Origin: Rhodoferax sp.
Lineage (GTDB): Bacteria > Pseudomonadota > Gammaproteobacteria > Burkholderiales > Burkholderiaceae_C
Reading direction: 5' to 3'
Assembly (NCBI GenBank): GCA_018882485.1
Contig: VERU01000160.1
Coordinates: 1-6,305 of the forward strand
Length of the DNA: 6,305 bases
The notes under the pieces are model-generated. The model was given only the letters and a program-made list of their open reading frames with translations. It was not told where the DNA came from and ran no database searches. The translations under genes and the position numbers were made by a program. Of the stretch, positions 1-6,305 are shown piece by piece; position 1 is the stretch's first letter, and every line of letters starts with the position of its first letter.

Positions 1-752
1 GCCCAGGCCAGCGCGCTGTACTCGAACGGCGCCACGGTGGCGGCCTGACCGTGGCGCAGGGCATCGCTGATGGCGACCTGGGCCAGAAAGCCCACCACGC
101 CGATGCCCAGCAGCACCGGGGCGTGGACCGCCTGGACCGGCACCCAGCGGGCCAGGCTGAGCAGCAGCCCCCCGAGGGCCAGGCTGGCGGTGGACCAGAA
201 CACCAGACTGGCGGCCGGATCGCTGCGGCTGATCAGGCGGCCGAGCACGCTGCCGGTGGCGTAGGTGCAGGCGGCGCCCAGCACCGCCAGGGCGCCCAGG
301 GTGAGAAAGCCCGAGCGGTCCGGCCGCAGCGCAACCAGCACGCCCAGCAGCCCGATCACCAGCGCGATCACATGGTGTGGGCGGATCCGCTCGCCCAGCA
401 GCGGCCCGGCCAGCAGCAGCACCACCATGGGCGAGATGAAGGTCAGCGTGTAGGCCTCCGCCAGCCCCATGCTGCGCAGGCCGCTGGTGAACAGCATCAT
501 GGTCATGATGCCGAAGACGGCCCGCGTCAGGTGCAGCCGCCAGCGCAGGCGCCGGCTGAACACCTGCCCGAACTCGCCCCGCCACAGGATCCAGGCGCAC
601 ACCAGCGGCAGCGAGGCCATGCCGCGCAGGGCCGTCACCTGGGCCGGCGGGTAGGCGCCGGACAGCACCTTGAGCATCGCGTCCATGCAGGAAAACAGGG
701 CCATGGCGCACAGCATGCCGACGATGCTGCGCAGATTTCCGGTCAACGTCAT
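1..752 (-). CDS. DMT superfamily (EamA-family) membrane transporter, C-terminus cut by window edge
   Basis: Reading the minus strand from ATG at 752 gives an open frame of 250 codons that runs off the left edge without a stop. The protein is very hydrophobic, with about nine visible membrane segments (roughly residues 8-28, 36-56, 75-93, 98-118, 126-143, 150-172, 182-202, 212-230 and one starting near 238). This fits the ten-helix drug/metabolite transporter fold made of two EamA repeats. Family-typical pieces are the ALRG stretch after helix 1 (41-44), an AEAYTLTFISP helix (98-108), LLGERI (118-123) and the second-repeat APFEYSALAW (241-250). Usual family length is about 290-300 residues, so some 40-50 are missing. 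The family exports amino acids, metabolites or drugs across the inner membrane; nothing here shows the substrate. The start lacks a strong ribosome binding site. It is divergent from recG across a 57-nt spacer. Confidence 0.9.
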   Translation of the reverse strand, partial: MTLTGNLRSIVGMLCAMALFSCMDAMLKVLSGAYPPAQVTALRGMASLPLVCAWILWRGEFGQVFSRRLRWRLHLTRAVFGIMTMMLFTSGLRSMGLAEAYTLTFISPMVVLLLAGPLLGERIRPHHVIALVIGLLGVLVALRPDRSGFLTLGALAVLGAACTYATGSVLGRLISRSDPAASLVFWSTASLALGGLLLSLARWVPVQAVHAPVLLGIGVVGFLAQVAISDALRHGQAATVAPFEYSALAW

Positions 753-809
753 TGGGCGAGCATACCCGCAGCGCCCGACTGCAGGGCCAGCAGGCAAAAT
801 GGGGCTCCC
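753..809. promoter_or_regulatory. Divergent spacer between EamA transporter and recG; probable promoters for both
   Basis: This 57-nt stretch lies between two divergent start codons, so transcription signals for both genes should lie here or slightly inside the flanking genes. On the minus strand a TATGCT hexamer (plus-strand 761-766 region) sits just before the transporter start and could be a weak -10 box, but no good -35 is placed correctly. On the plus strand a GGGG run (801-804) six bases before the recG ATG could act as a weak ribosome binding site. The promoter call rests on gene orientation, not on clear consensus boxes. Confidence 0.3.
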
Positions 810-2921
810 ATGCCTGCCACGGCCCGTTCCCCGCACCCGGCGGCGCCGCCCGCTGCGCCCGCGCCAGCGTCCAGGGCGCTGACGGCGCCGCAAAAGGCCC
901 TGCGCAAGCTGGGACTGCTGCGCGACATCGACCTGGCGCTGCACCTGCCGCTGCGCTACGAAGACCAGACCCGCCTGCAGCAGCTGGCTGACGCAGGCGA
1001 TGGCGACTGGGTCCAGGTCGAGGGCGTGGTCACGGCCAGCGAACCGGTGCTGCACGGGCGGCGGCAGTGGCGGGTCGCCCTGGACGACGGCAGCCAGACC
1101 TGTCTGCTGCGCTTCTTCAACCTGCATCCGGGACAGCAGGCCGCGCTGGCCGTGGGCCGTCGGCTGCGGGTGCGCGGCCAGATCCAGGCCGGTTTCGCCG
1201 GCCTGCAGATGATGCACCCGGTGTTCCAGGCGGCCGGCGGCGCGTTGCCCCAGGCCCTCACGCCCATCTATCCCACCTCGGCCGGGCTGCCCCAGGCCTA
1301 TCTCCGACGGGCCGTCGAGACGGCGCTCGAACGGGTCGAACTGGCCGACACGGTACCGCAGGATTTTTTGGATGAAATAGGCCTCCAGGCCAGGTGGAAT
1401 CTCAGGTCTTCGCTATCATTTTTGCATCATCCGACGCCCCGCACCCCCCTGGCCGAGCTGGAAGACCGCAGCCACCCGGCCTGGCGGCGGCTGAAGGCCG
1501 AGGAACTGCTGGCGCAGCAGCTGTCGCAGCAGCAGGCCCGGCTGGAGCGGGCAGCCCTGCGGGCGCCGGCGCTGCCGCCGGCCGCCCTCGCCGACAGCCT
1601 GCGGGCGCGCCTGCTGGCGGCGCTGCCCTTTGCCCTGACGCCCGCGCAGCAGCATGTGGTGGCCGAGATTGCCCGCGACCTGGCGCGCCCCGAGCCCATG
1701 CACCGGCTGCTGCAGGGGGATGTGGGCGCTGGCAAGACGGTGGTGGCCGCGCTGGCGGCGGCCGTCTGCATCGACGCCGGCTGGCAGTGCGCGCTGATGG
1801 CGCCCACCGAAATCCTGGCCGGCCAGCATGTGGCCAAGCTGGTCGGCTGGCTGCAGCCGCTGGGGGTGCGCATCGCCTGGCTGTCCGGCAGCCAGAAGCC
1901 GGCCGAGCGACGGGCCATGCTGGCCGCGGTGGCCAGCGGCGAGGCGCAGCTGGTGGTGGGCACCCATGCGGTGATCCAGGACAAGGTGCGTTTTGCCCGG
2001 CTGGCGCTGGCCGTGATCGACGAGCAGCACCGCTTTGGCGTGGCGCAGCGGCTGGCGCTGCGCGCCAAGCTGGCGGCGCGGTCGCTGGAGCCGCACCTGT
2101 TGATGATGACCGCCACCCCCATCCCGCGCACGCTGGCGATGAGCCACTACGCCGACCTGGATGTCTCCACCCTCGACGAGCTGCCGCCGGGCCGCACGCC
2201 GGTGGTGACCCGGCTGGTGCACGAGAGCCGGCGCGACGAGGTGATCGGGCGCATCCGCAGCCAGCTGGCGCAGGGGCGGCAGGTGTACTGGGTCTGTCCG
2301 CTGATCGAGGAAAGCGAGGCGCTGGACCTGCGCAACGCCACCCAGACGCACGAGCAGCTGGGCGCCGCCCTGCCCGGGGTGCAGGTGGGTCTGCTGCATT
2401 CGCGCATGCCCGCACCGGACAAGCAGGCGGTGATGGCGGCGTTCAGCGCGGGCCAGATGGCGGTGCTGGTCAGCACCACGGTGATCGAAGTCGGCGTGGA
2501 TGTGCCCAACGCCTCGCTGATGGTGATCGAACATGCCGAACGCTTCGGGCTGTCGCAGCTGCACCAGCTGCGCGGTCGGGTGGGGCGGGGCGCGGCGGCC
2601 TCGGCCTGCGTGCTGCTGTACGCCACCGGTGACGCACCCCGGCTGGGCGAACTGGCGCGCGAGCGCCTGCGCGCCATGGCCGCCAGCAACGACGGCTTCG
2701 AGATCGCCCGGCGCGACCTGGAGCTGCGGGGCCCGGGCGAGTTTCTGGGCGAGCGGCAGTCGGGCGCGGCGCTGCTGCGTTTTGCCGACCTGCAGACCGA
2801 CACCGACCTGCTGGAGTGGGCGCGCTCGGCCGCGCTGCGGATGCTGCAGCAGCAGCCGGAGCTGGCGCGCCGGCACCTGGCGCGCTGGCTCGGCGGAAAA
2901 TCGGAGTTTCTGAAAGCCTGA
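810..2921 (+). CDS. recG: ATP-dependent DNA helicase RecG
   Basis: The 703-residue product is close to E. coli RecG (693). RecG is a superfamily 2 helicase that remodels stalled forks, Holliday junctions and R-loops by branch migration. The N-terminal wedge/OB domain is recognisable by LHLPLRYED (44-52), RFFNLHPG (101-108) and the TPIYPTSAGL block (151-160). Helicase motifs follow in order: Walker A GDVGAGKT (303-310), MAPTEILAGQH (330-340), GTHAVIQ (384-390), Walker B-type DEQH (404-407), TATPIPRTLAMS (434-445), ELPPGRTPV (457-465), STTVIEVGVDVPNASLM (555-571) and QLHQLRGRVGRG (583-594). The C-terminal SNDGFEIARRDLELRGPGEFLG block (626-647) is RecG-specific. The frame is open upstream to position 51, but that part is antisense to the transporter and resembles no RecG N-terminus, so I start at ATG 810. 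Residues about 184-207 are encoded by an unusually AT-rich tract, treated separately. oxyR starts 25 nt downstream on the same strand. Confidence 0.96.
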   Translation: MPATARSPHPAAPPAAPAPASRALTAPQKALRKLGLLRDIDLALHLPLRYEDQTRLQQLADAGDGDWVQVEGVVTASEPVLHGRRQWRVALDDGSQTCLLRFFNLHPGQQAALAVGRRLRVRGQIQAGFAGLQMMHPVFQAAGGALPQALTPIYPTSAGLPQAYLRRAVETALERVELADTVPQDFLDEIGLQARWNLRSSLSFLHHPTPRTPLAELEDRSHPAWRRLKAEELLAQQLSQQQARLERAALRAPALPPAALADSLRARLLAALPFALTPAQQHVVAEIARDLARPEPMHRLLQGDVGAGKTVVAALAAAVCIDAGWQCALMAPTEILAGQHVAKLVGWLQPLGVRIAWLSGSQKPAERRAMLAAVASGEAQLVVGTHAVIQDKVRFARLALAVIDEQHRFGVAQRLALRAKLAARSLEPHLLMMTATPIPRTLAMSHYADLDVSTLDELPPGRTPVVTRLVHESRRDEVIGRIRSQLAQGRQVYWVCPLIEESEALDLRNATQTHEQLGAALPGVQVGLLHSRMPAPDKQAVMAAFSAGQMAVLVSTTVIEVGVDVPNASLMVIEHAERFGLSQLHQLRGRVGRGAAASACVLLYATGDAPRLGELARERLRAMAASNDGFEIARRDLELRGPGEFLGERQSGAALLRFADLQTDTDLLEWARSAALRMLQQQPELARRHLARWLGGKSEFLKA
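1361..1430 (+). repeat. AT-rich repeat-like tract inside recG with GCTATCA core
   Basis: Within very GC-rich recG this block of about 70 nt is conspicuously AT-rich. It contains a T6 run (1364-1369), GATGAAATAG (1371-1380) and GCTATCATTTTTG (1412-1424). The GCTATCA core followed by a homopolymer run recurs in opposite orientation in the ubiA tract (minus strand GCTATCAAAAAC, 4703-4714). It resembles short dispersed palindromic repeats I recall from Comamonadaceae intergenic regions, but that is memory, not a search. It is read in frame as residues about 184-207 (DFLDEIGLQARW...SLSFLHH) between the wedge and helicase domains. Confidence 0.4.
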
Positions 2922-2946
2922 CGCCTGTCCGACGGAATCCTGCACC

Positions 2947-3900
2947 ATGACCCTGACCGAACTGAAGTACATCGTGGCCGTGGCGCGGGAGCGCCACTTC
3001 GGCAAGGCGGCCGACGCCTGTTTCGTCTCCCAGCCCACGCTGTCGGTGGCGGTGAAGAAGCTGGAGGAGGAGCTCGATGTCAAGCTGTTCGAACGCAGCG
3101 CCAACGAGGTGGCCGTGACGCCGCTGGGCGAGGAGATCGTGCGCCAGGCCCAGAGCGTGCTGGAGCAGGCGGCCAGCATCCGCGAGATCGCCAAGCGCGG
3201 CAAGGATCCGCTGGCCGGTCCGCTGACCCTGGGCGTGATCTACACCATCGGACCCTACCTGCTGCCCGACCTGGTGCGCCAGATCATCGACCGGACCCCG
3301 CAGATGCCGCTCATGCTGCAGGAAAACTTCACCGTCCGGCTGCTGGAAATGCTGCGCACCGGGGAGATCGACTGCGCCATCCTGGCCGAACCCTTCCCCG
3401 ACACCGGGCTGGCGATTGCCCCCTTGTACGACGAGCCCTTTCTGGCGGCGGTGCCGGTGGGCCACGCCCTGGCCGCCCGGCGCCAGGTGCAGGCGGAGGA
3501 GCTCAAGAACGAAAACCTGCTGCTGCTGGGCAGCGGCCATTGCTTTCGCGACCATGTGCTGGAGGTCTGCCCCGAGTTCGCCCGCTACGCCAGCAACGCC
3601 GAGGGCATCCGCAAGACCTTCGAGGGTTCATCGCTGGAAACCATCAAGCACATGGTCGCCGCCGGCATGGGCATCACGCTGGTGCCGCGCCTGAGCGTGC
3701 CCCGCGACGCGCTGGCGCCGCGCGCGCGGCGCAGCCGGGATGACGGGGCCTATGTGCGCTACCTCCCTTTCGAGGGCACCCCGCCGAGCCGGCGTGTGGT
3801 GCTGGCCTGGCGGCGCAGTTTCACCCGCTACGAGGCGATCGCCGCCCTGCGCAATGCGGTGTACGCCTGCGAGCTGCCTGGCGTGAGCCGCCTGTCCTGA
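2947..3900 (+). CDS. oxyR: Hydrogen peroxide-sensing LysR-family regulator OxyR
   Basis: The 317-residue protein is a LysR-type regulator. An N-terminal winged helix-turn-helix (about 1-60; [20 protein letters not shown] at 17-36) binds DNA and a periplasmic-binding-protein-like domain (about 91-300) senses the signal. Identification as OxyR rests on the redox pair C199 and C208 in [14 protein letters not shown], at the same residue numbers as the E. coli sensing cysteines. H198, R201, T100 and T129, also tied to peroxide chemistry in the family, are present. Oxidation to the C199-C208 disulfide switches the tetramer to activate catalase, peroxidase and related genes. Family length is about 305-320, so the protein looks complete. 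The start at 2947 gives the canonical [14 protein letters not shown]-terminus; upstream there is only a weak GGA (2935-2937). It lies 25 nt after recG and 41 nt before ubiA, all one direction, so shared transcription is plausible. Confidence 0.96.
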   Translation: MTLTELKYIVAVARERHFGKAADACFVSQPTLSVAVKKLEEELDVKLFERSANEVAVTPLGEEIVRQAQSVLEQAASIREIAKRGKDPLAGPLTLGVIYTIGPYLLPDLVRQIIDRTPQMPLMLQENFTVRLLEMLRTGEIDCAILAEPFPDTGLAIAPLYDEPFLAAVPVGHALAARRQVQAEELKNENLLLLGSGHCFRDHVLEVCPEFARYASNAEGIRKTFEGSSLETIKHMVAAGMGITLVPRLSVPRDALAPRARRSRDDGAYVRYLPFEGTPPSRRVVLAWRRSFTRYEAIAALRNAVYACELPGVSRLS

Positions 3901-3941
3901 CCGCGGCATCCGGCCCTGTCGCCATCCCGCCGCCGCCCTCC

Positions 3942-4856
3942 ATGCCGCCGCCCAAGCTGCCCATGTCACTGCTGCCCGTCCGCGCCGCACCCTACCTCGA
4001 CCTGATCCGATGGAATCGCCCCGCCGGCTGGCTGCTGCTGCTGTGGCCCACCCTGAGCGCGCTGTGGATTGCTGCCGGCGGTTTTCCCGGCTGGCACCTG
4101 CTGGCGGTCTTTGTGGCGGGCACCATCCTGATGCGCAGCGCCGGTTGCTGCGTGAACGATGTGGCCGACCGAGATTTCGACCGGCACGTCAAGCGCACCG
4201 CCTCGCGTCCGGTCACCACCGGGGTGTTGAGCGTGCGCCAGGCGCTGGGGTTCGGCGCGGTGTTGGCCGCACTGGCCTTCGGCCTGGTGCTCAGCACCAA
4301 TGCCGCGACCATCGCCTGGTCGTTTGCGGCGCTGGCCATCGCCCTGGTCTATCCCTACGCCAAGCGGCTGGTGTCCATGCCGCAGGCGGTGCTCGGGGTG
4401 GCTTTCAGCTTCGGCATTCCCATGGCCTTCGCGGCGGTGCAGGGCACCGCGCAGTGGGAGTGGCAGGCCATCCTGGCCAGTGTGCCCCCTCTGGCCTGGC
4501 TGTTGCTGCTGGGCAACCTCTTCTGGGTGCTGGCCTACGACACCGAGTACGCGATGGTCGATCGCGACGACGACCTGCGCCTGGGCATGAAGACTTCGGC
4601 CATCACGCTGGGCCGGCATGATGTCCCGGTGATCATGGCCTGCTATCTGACTTACCTGTCAATTTGGGCTGCAGCCCTTGCCTATCAAGGGTTTTCAGCT
4701 CTGTTTTTGATAGCAATTCCGCCCGCACTGGCACAGGTGCTGTGGCACCATCGACTGATCCGGGGGCGCAGCCGCGAAGGCTGCTTCCAGGCCTTTCGGC
4801 TGAATCACTGGCTGGGATTCACCGTGTTCGCGGGCGTGCTGCTGGCCACTGCCTGA
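3942..4856 (+). CDS. ubiA: 4-hydroxybenzoate polyprenyltransferase UbiA
   Basis: The 304-residue integral membrane prenyltransferase attaches the polyprenyl tail to 4-hydroxybenzoate, an early step of ubiquinone synthesis at the inner membrane. Both Mg2+-pyrophosphate-binding Asp-rich motifs are visible: [19 protein letters not shown] (72-90) and [14 protein letters not shown] (198-211). [17 protein letters not shown] (26-42) is the family's first helix region. Several further hydrophobic segments and the C-terminal [15 protein letters not shown] block (278-292) complete the fold. E. coli UbiA has 290 residues. The start is uncertain: ATG at 3942 adds the unconserved MPPPKLP, while ATG at 3963 gives 297 residues beginning [17 protein letters not shown]. 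Neither has a clear ribosome binding site. The stretch 4656-4720 (about residues 239-260) is AT-rich and repeat-like, yet the segment between the second Asp motif and the C-terminal block keeps the same length as in E. coli. It converges on proC with 48 nt between the stops. Confidence 0.95.
   Translation: MPPPKLPMSLLPVRAAPYLDLIRWNRPAGWLLLLWPTLSALWIAAGGFPGWHLLAVFVAGTILMRSAGCCVNDVADRDFDRHVKRTASRPVTTGVLSVRQALGFGAVLAALAFGLVLSTNAATIAWSFAALAIALVYPYAKRLVSMPQAVLGVAFSFGIPMAFAAVQGTAQWEWQAILASVPPLAWLLLLGNLFWVLAYDTEYAMVDRDDDLRLGMKTSAITLGRHDVPVIMACYLTYLSIWAAALAYQGFSALFLIAIPPALAQVLWHHRLIRGRSREGCFQAFRLNHWLGFTVFAGVLLATA
4656..4720 (-). repeat. AT-rich repeat-like tract inside ubiA with hairpin and GCTATCA core
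   Basis: This block stands out from GC-rich ubiA. It holds a perfect 6-bp inverted repeat, CCCTTG (4675-4680) and CAAGGG (4686-4691), with a 5-nt loop. This is followed by CAGCTCTG and TTTTTGATAGCAA (4704-4716). On the minus strand the end reads GCTATCAAAAAC, sharing the GCTATCA-plus-homopolymer signature with the recG tract in the opposite orientation. The arrangement of core, spacer and stem-loop looks like a degenerate dispersed palindromic element. It is translated in frame as [20 protein letters not shown], a plausible membrane helix, so it does not break the gene. Confidence 0.45.
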
Positions 4857-4892
4857 GCCGGTGGCCGGGCCCCGTGGCGGGCGCTGGCATCG

Positions 4893-4917
4893 GTCCCGAC
4901 CGGATCAGTCCCGACCG
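4893..4917. repeat. Short tandem repeat across the proC stop codon
   Basis: The 10-mer GTCCCGACCG occurs at 4893-4902 and again at 4908-4917, a 15-nt period. On the minus strand the upstream copy encodes the final Gly-Arg-Asp of ProC and the second copy lies just past the stop, as if the end of the gene had been locally duplicated. The CGGT/ACCG arms at 4891-4902 could form only a 4-bp stem with no T-tract, so I do not call it a terminator. Confidence 0.4.
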
Positions 4918-5720
4918 AACTCGTCGCCCAGTTCGGCCGCGCGCTGGCGTGCGGCCTGCATCGCCCCCACGAAGGCAGCCTTGACCCCGTCCGATTCCAG
5001 CCGGCAGAGGGCGGCGTGCGTGGTGCCGCCGGGTGAGGTCACCCGCTGACGCAGCACTTCGGGCGGCTCCGGGCTCTGCCGTGCCAGTTCGGCCGCGCCG
5101 CTGAAGGTGGCCAGCGCCAGCTGGTAGGCCTGTTCCGGCCCCAGGCCCATGGCCGACCCGGCCTCGCGCATGGCTTCCAGAAAGTAGAAGACATAGGCCG
5201 GGCCCGAGCCGGACAGGGCGGTCACCGCATCGAGTTGCGCCTCCGAGCTCAACCACAGCATCTCGCCGGTGGGCGCCACCACGCGCGCGATGCGCTGGCG
5301 GTCGGCCTCATCGACGGCGGGCCGCGCCAGCAGGCCCGTGATGCCCCGCCCCACCAGGGCCGGGGTGTTGGGCATCGCGCGCACCACCCGCTCGGTACCG
5401 AGCCAGGCGGCGATGCAATCGCTGCGGATGCCGGCGGCCACGCTCAGGTGCAGCGCTTGCCGGGTGTGCTCACGCACCGGGCGGCAGGCTTCGCGAAACA
5501 CCTGCGGCTTGACGGCCCAGACCACCAGGCTGGACTGCGCCAGGAAATCGCCGGCGGCGGGCTGGGCCTGCACGCCGTGCTGCCGGTGCAGCGCCTCGCG
5601 GGTGGCCGCCAGCGGTTCGATCACCTGCAGCGCGGCTGGCGCCACCCCCTGGCGCAGCAGCCCGCCGATGAGCGCGCTGGCCATGTTGCCACCGCCGATG
5701 AATGCGATTCGGTCCGTCAT
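4905..5720 (-). CDS. proC: Pyrroline-5-carboxylate reductase ProC
   Basis: The 271-residue protein (E. coli 269) catalyses the last step of proline synthesis, NAD(P)H-dependent reduction of 1-pyrroline-5-carboxylate, in the cytoplasm. The Rossmann dinucleotide-binding site is at the N-terminus (IAFIGGGNMASALIGG, 5-20). AVKPQ (69-73) and RAMPNTPALVGRG (114-126) follow, then the substrate/dimerisation region TALSGSGPAYVFYFLEAM (167-184). The C-terminal signature is QRVTSPGGTTHAAL (225-238). ATG at 5720 is chosen because it puts the family's MxxxIAFIGGGNMA at residue 1. The frame opens to 5771, but that extension is unconserved and overlaps the glpK stop. A GGAG (plus-strand 5732-5735 region) 11 nt upstream may serve as ribosome binding site. 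The start is 19 nt after the glpK stop on the same strand, suggesting one transcript. Codons in 5077-5153 are duplicated exactly at the right edge of the window. Confidence 0.96.
   Translation of the reverse strand: MTDRIAFIGGGNMASALIGGLLRQGVAPAALQVIEPLAATREALHRQHGVQAQPAAGDFLAQSSLVVWAVKPQVFREACRPVREHTRQALHLSVAAGIRSDCIAAWLGTERVVRAMPNTPALVGRGITGLLARPAVDEADRQRIARVVAPTGEMLWLSSEAQLDAVTALSGSGPAYVFYFLEAMREAGSAMGLGPEQAYQLALATFSGAAELARQSPEPPEVLRQRVTSPGGTTHAALCRLESDGVKAAFVGAMQAARQRAAELGDEFGRD
5076..5153 (+). repeat. Internal proC segment repeated exactly at the window end (copy 1)
   Basis: These 78 nt are identical, same orientation, to 6228-6305 (constant offset 1152). The preceding base differs (T at 5075, C at 6227). 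Here the segment lies in its proper place inside proC, encoding the stretch around [25 protein letters not shown] (read on the minus strand), so this is the parental copy. Confidence 0.95.
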
Positions 5721-5739
5721 GCCGGTTCGGTCTCCAGGT

Positions 5740-6228
5740 TCAGGCTTGCAGGGTGGTCTGCCGCACCGCATGGTTCCAGCGGGCCATGTGTTCGCGGGCG
5801 GTATCGGGGGCCATCTGCGGCAGGAAACGCCGCTCGGCCTGCCACAGTCCGGCGATGTCGGCGGTCTGCCGGTAGACCCCGGTGCTCAGGCCGGCCAGGT
5901 AGGCCGCACCGAGTGCCGTGGTTTCGGTGACCGCCGGGCGCACCACCGGGATGCCCAGCAGGTCGGCCTGGAACTGCATCAGCAGGTCGTTCACGCAGGC
6001 CCCTCCGTCCACCCGCAGCTCCGTCACGGGCCGACCCCCTCCGGCCAGGGCGTCCTGGTTCATGGCCTGCAGCAGGGCCGTGCTCTGGTAGGCGATGCTT
6101 TCCAGCGCGGCACGCGCAATGTGGGCCACCGTGCTGCCCCGGCTCAGGCCGGTGATGCTGCCCCGGGCGTCGGGTTTCCAATAAGGCGCACCCAGGCCGG
6201 TGAAGGCCGGCACCAGCATCACCCCGCC
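5740..6228 (-). CDS. glpK: Glycerol kinase GlpK, C-terminal third; upstream part missing at an abrupt junction
   Basis: The minus strand encodes 162 residues matching the C-terminal third of GlpK (about 500 residues), which phosphorylates glycerol to sn-glycerol 3-phosphate in the cytoplasm. Visible in order, numbered from the junction, are [17 protein letters not shown] (1-17), the FGGY-kinase signature [22 protein letters not shown] (23-44), and the nucleotide-binding domain block [22 protein letters not shown] (71-92). [15 protein letters not shown] (103-117) follows, then a C-terminal tail ending TTLQA. The stop is 19 nt before proC, so the two are probably co-transcribed. Homology ends at the GG codons at 6223-6228. 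Beyond that the sequence is an exact proC copy read in another frame; this frame stays open to the window edge but encodes nothing GlpK-like. I regard the missing part as probably an assembly-edge effect rather than a true truncation. The part that is present shows no frameshift. Confidence 0.93.
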   Translation of the reverse strand, partial: GGVMLVPAFTGLGAPYWKPDARGSITGLSRGSTVAHIARAALESIAYQSTALLQAMNQDALAGGGRPVTELRVDGGACVNDLLMQFQADLLGIPVVRPAVTETTALGAAYLAGLSTGVYRQTADIAGLWQAERRFLPQMAPDTAREHMARWNHAVRQTTLQA

Positions 6229-6305
6229 TGCCGTGCCAGTTCGGCCGCGCCGCTGAAGGTGGCCAGCGCCAGCTGGTAGGCCTGTTCCGGCCCCAGGCCC
6301 ATGGC
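6228..6305 (+). repeat. Exact proC-derived copy fused to glpK at the window edge (copy 2)
   Basis: This segment is identical over 78 nt to 5076-5153 and runs to the final base. The base at 6228 also fits the last recognisable GlpK glycine codon, so the purely foreign part is 6229-6305, exactly 77 nt. Read on the minus strand in the proC frame it encodes the [11 protein letters not shown]...ELAR segment and then meets a stop just inside glpK sequence. It contributes no functional product and is most simply a contig-end assembly overlap. Confidence 0.9.

Noticed and set aside
51..809. Apparent 253-residue N-terminal extension of RecG on the plus strand
   Set aside because: It is rich in Gln, His, Ala and Gly, matches no RecG domain, and lies antisense to a well-supported EamA transporter. 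It is an open frame caused by GC-rich codon use on the other strand.
1394..2632. Plus-strand open frame of 412 residues in another frame of recG
   Set aside because: Ala/Gly/Arg-rich shadow of recG with no domain and no start signal.
1416..3203. Minus-strand open frame of 595 residues across recG and the start of oxyR
   Set aside because: Low-complexity composition (Gln, His, Arg, Gly, Ala), no recognisable domain, and antisense to two clear genes. Long antisense frames are expected at this GC content.
4675..4708. Stem-loop followed by T-run in ubiA as an intrinsic terminator
   Set aside because: The stem is only 6 bp and mostly 12 nt separate it from the T5 run. It lies inside an intact coding sequence and fits a repeat-like element better.
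4857..4904. Possible bidirectional terminator between ubiA and proC
   Set aside because: GC-rich partial inverted repeats such as CGGT/ACCG exist, but no long stem followed by a T-run on either strand.
6229..6305. A second, partial proC gene or a GlpK-ProC fusion protein
   Set aside because: The copy is 77 nt, perfectly identical, out of frame with glpK and ends at the window edge. This points to an assembly overlap rather than a paralogue or fusion.
1..6305. CRISPR array, tRNA/rRNA, insertion sequence, toxin-antitoxin or defence genes
   Set aside because: No spaced direct repeats, cloverleaf sequence, transposase motifs or small paired ORFs with recognisable domains were seen. The genes are housekeeping or transport types.

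Overview
The window reads as ordinary chromosome from a GC-rich betaproteobacterium, most likely Burkholderiales and perhaps Comamonadaceae. Support comes from the strong G/C bias at third codon positions, the recG-oxyR-ubiA-proC neighbourhood (recalled as common in that group, not checked here), and two intragenic AT-rich tracts with a GCTATCA core that resemble short dispersed repeats I associate with Comamonadaceae. There is no tRNA, rRNA, CRISPR array or insertion sequence, and no phage or defence gene.

Layout. From 1 to 752 on the minus strand lies most of a DMT/EamA-family membrane exporter, cut at its C-terminus by the window edge. A 57-nt divergent spacer (753-809) separates it from a co-directional plus-strand group: recG (DNA branch-migration helicase), oxyR (peroxide-sensing LysR regulator with both redox cysteines) and ubiA (4-hydroxybenzoate polyprenyltransferase). 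Gaps in this group are 25 and 41 nt. ubiA converges on proC (pyrroline-5-carboxylate reductase, minus strand). proC is preceded, 19 nt upstream on its own strand, by the C-terminal third of glpK (glycerol kinase).

How the genes relate. recG and oxyR both fit a response to oxidative or replication stress, and ubiA supplies the respiratory quinone pathway. glpK and proC are metabolic genes, probably co-transcribed, with no obvious functional link.

Most notable observation. GlpK homology stops abruptly at 6228. The last 77 nt of the window (78 counting one shared base) exactly copy an internal part of proC, 5077-5153. The copy is on the same strand, starts inside the glpK reading frame and runs to the last base. 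A 77-nt exact overlap ending at the sequence edge looks like a de Bruijn assembly artefact (77 is a common k value) rather than biology, so the glpK break should not be taken as a real pseudogene. The second point of interest is the pair of AT-rich, repeat-like tracts inside recG and ubiA, which keep the reading frame and roughly the family length. I found no convincing new biological system here.
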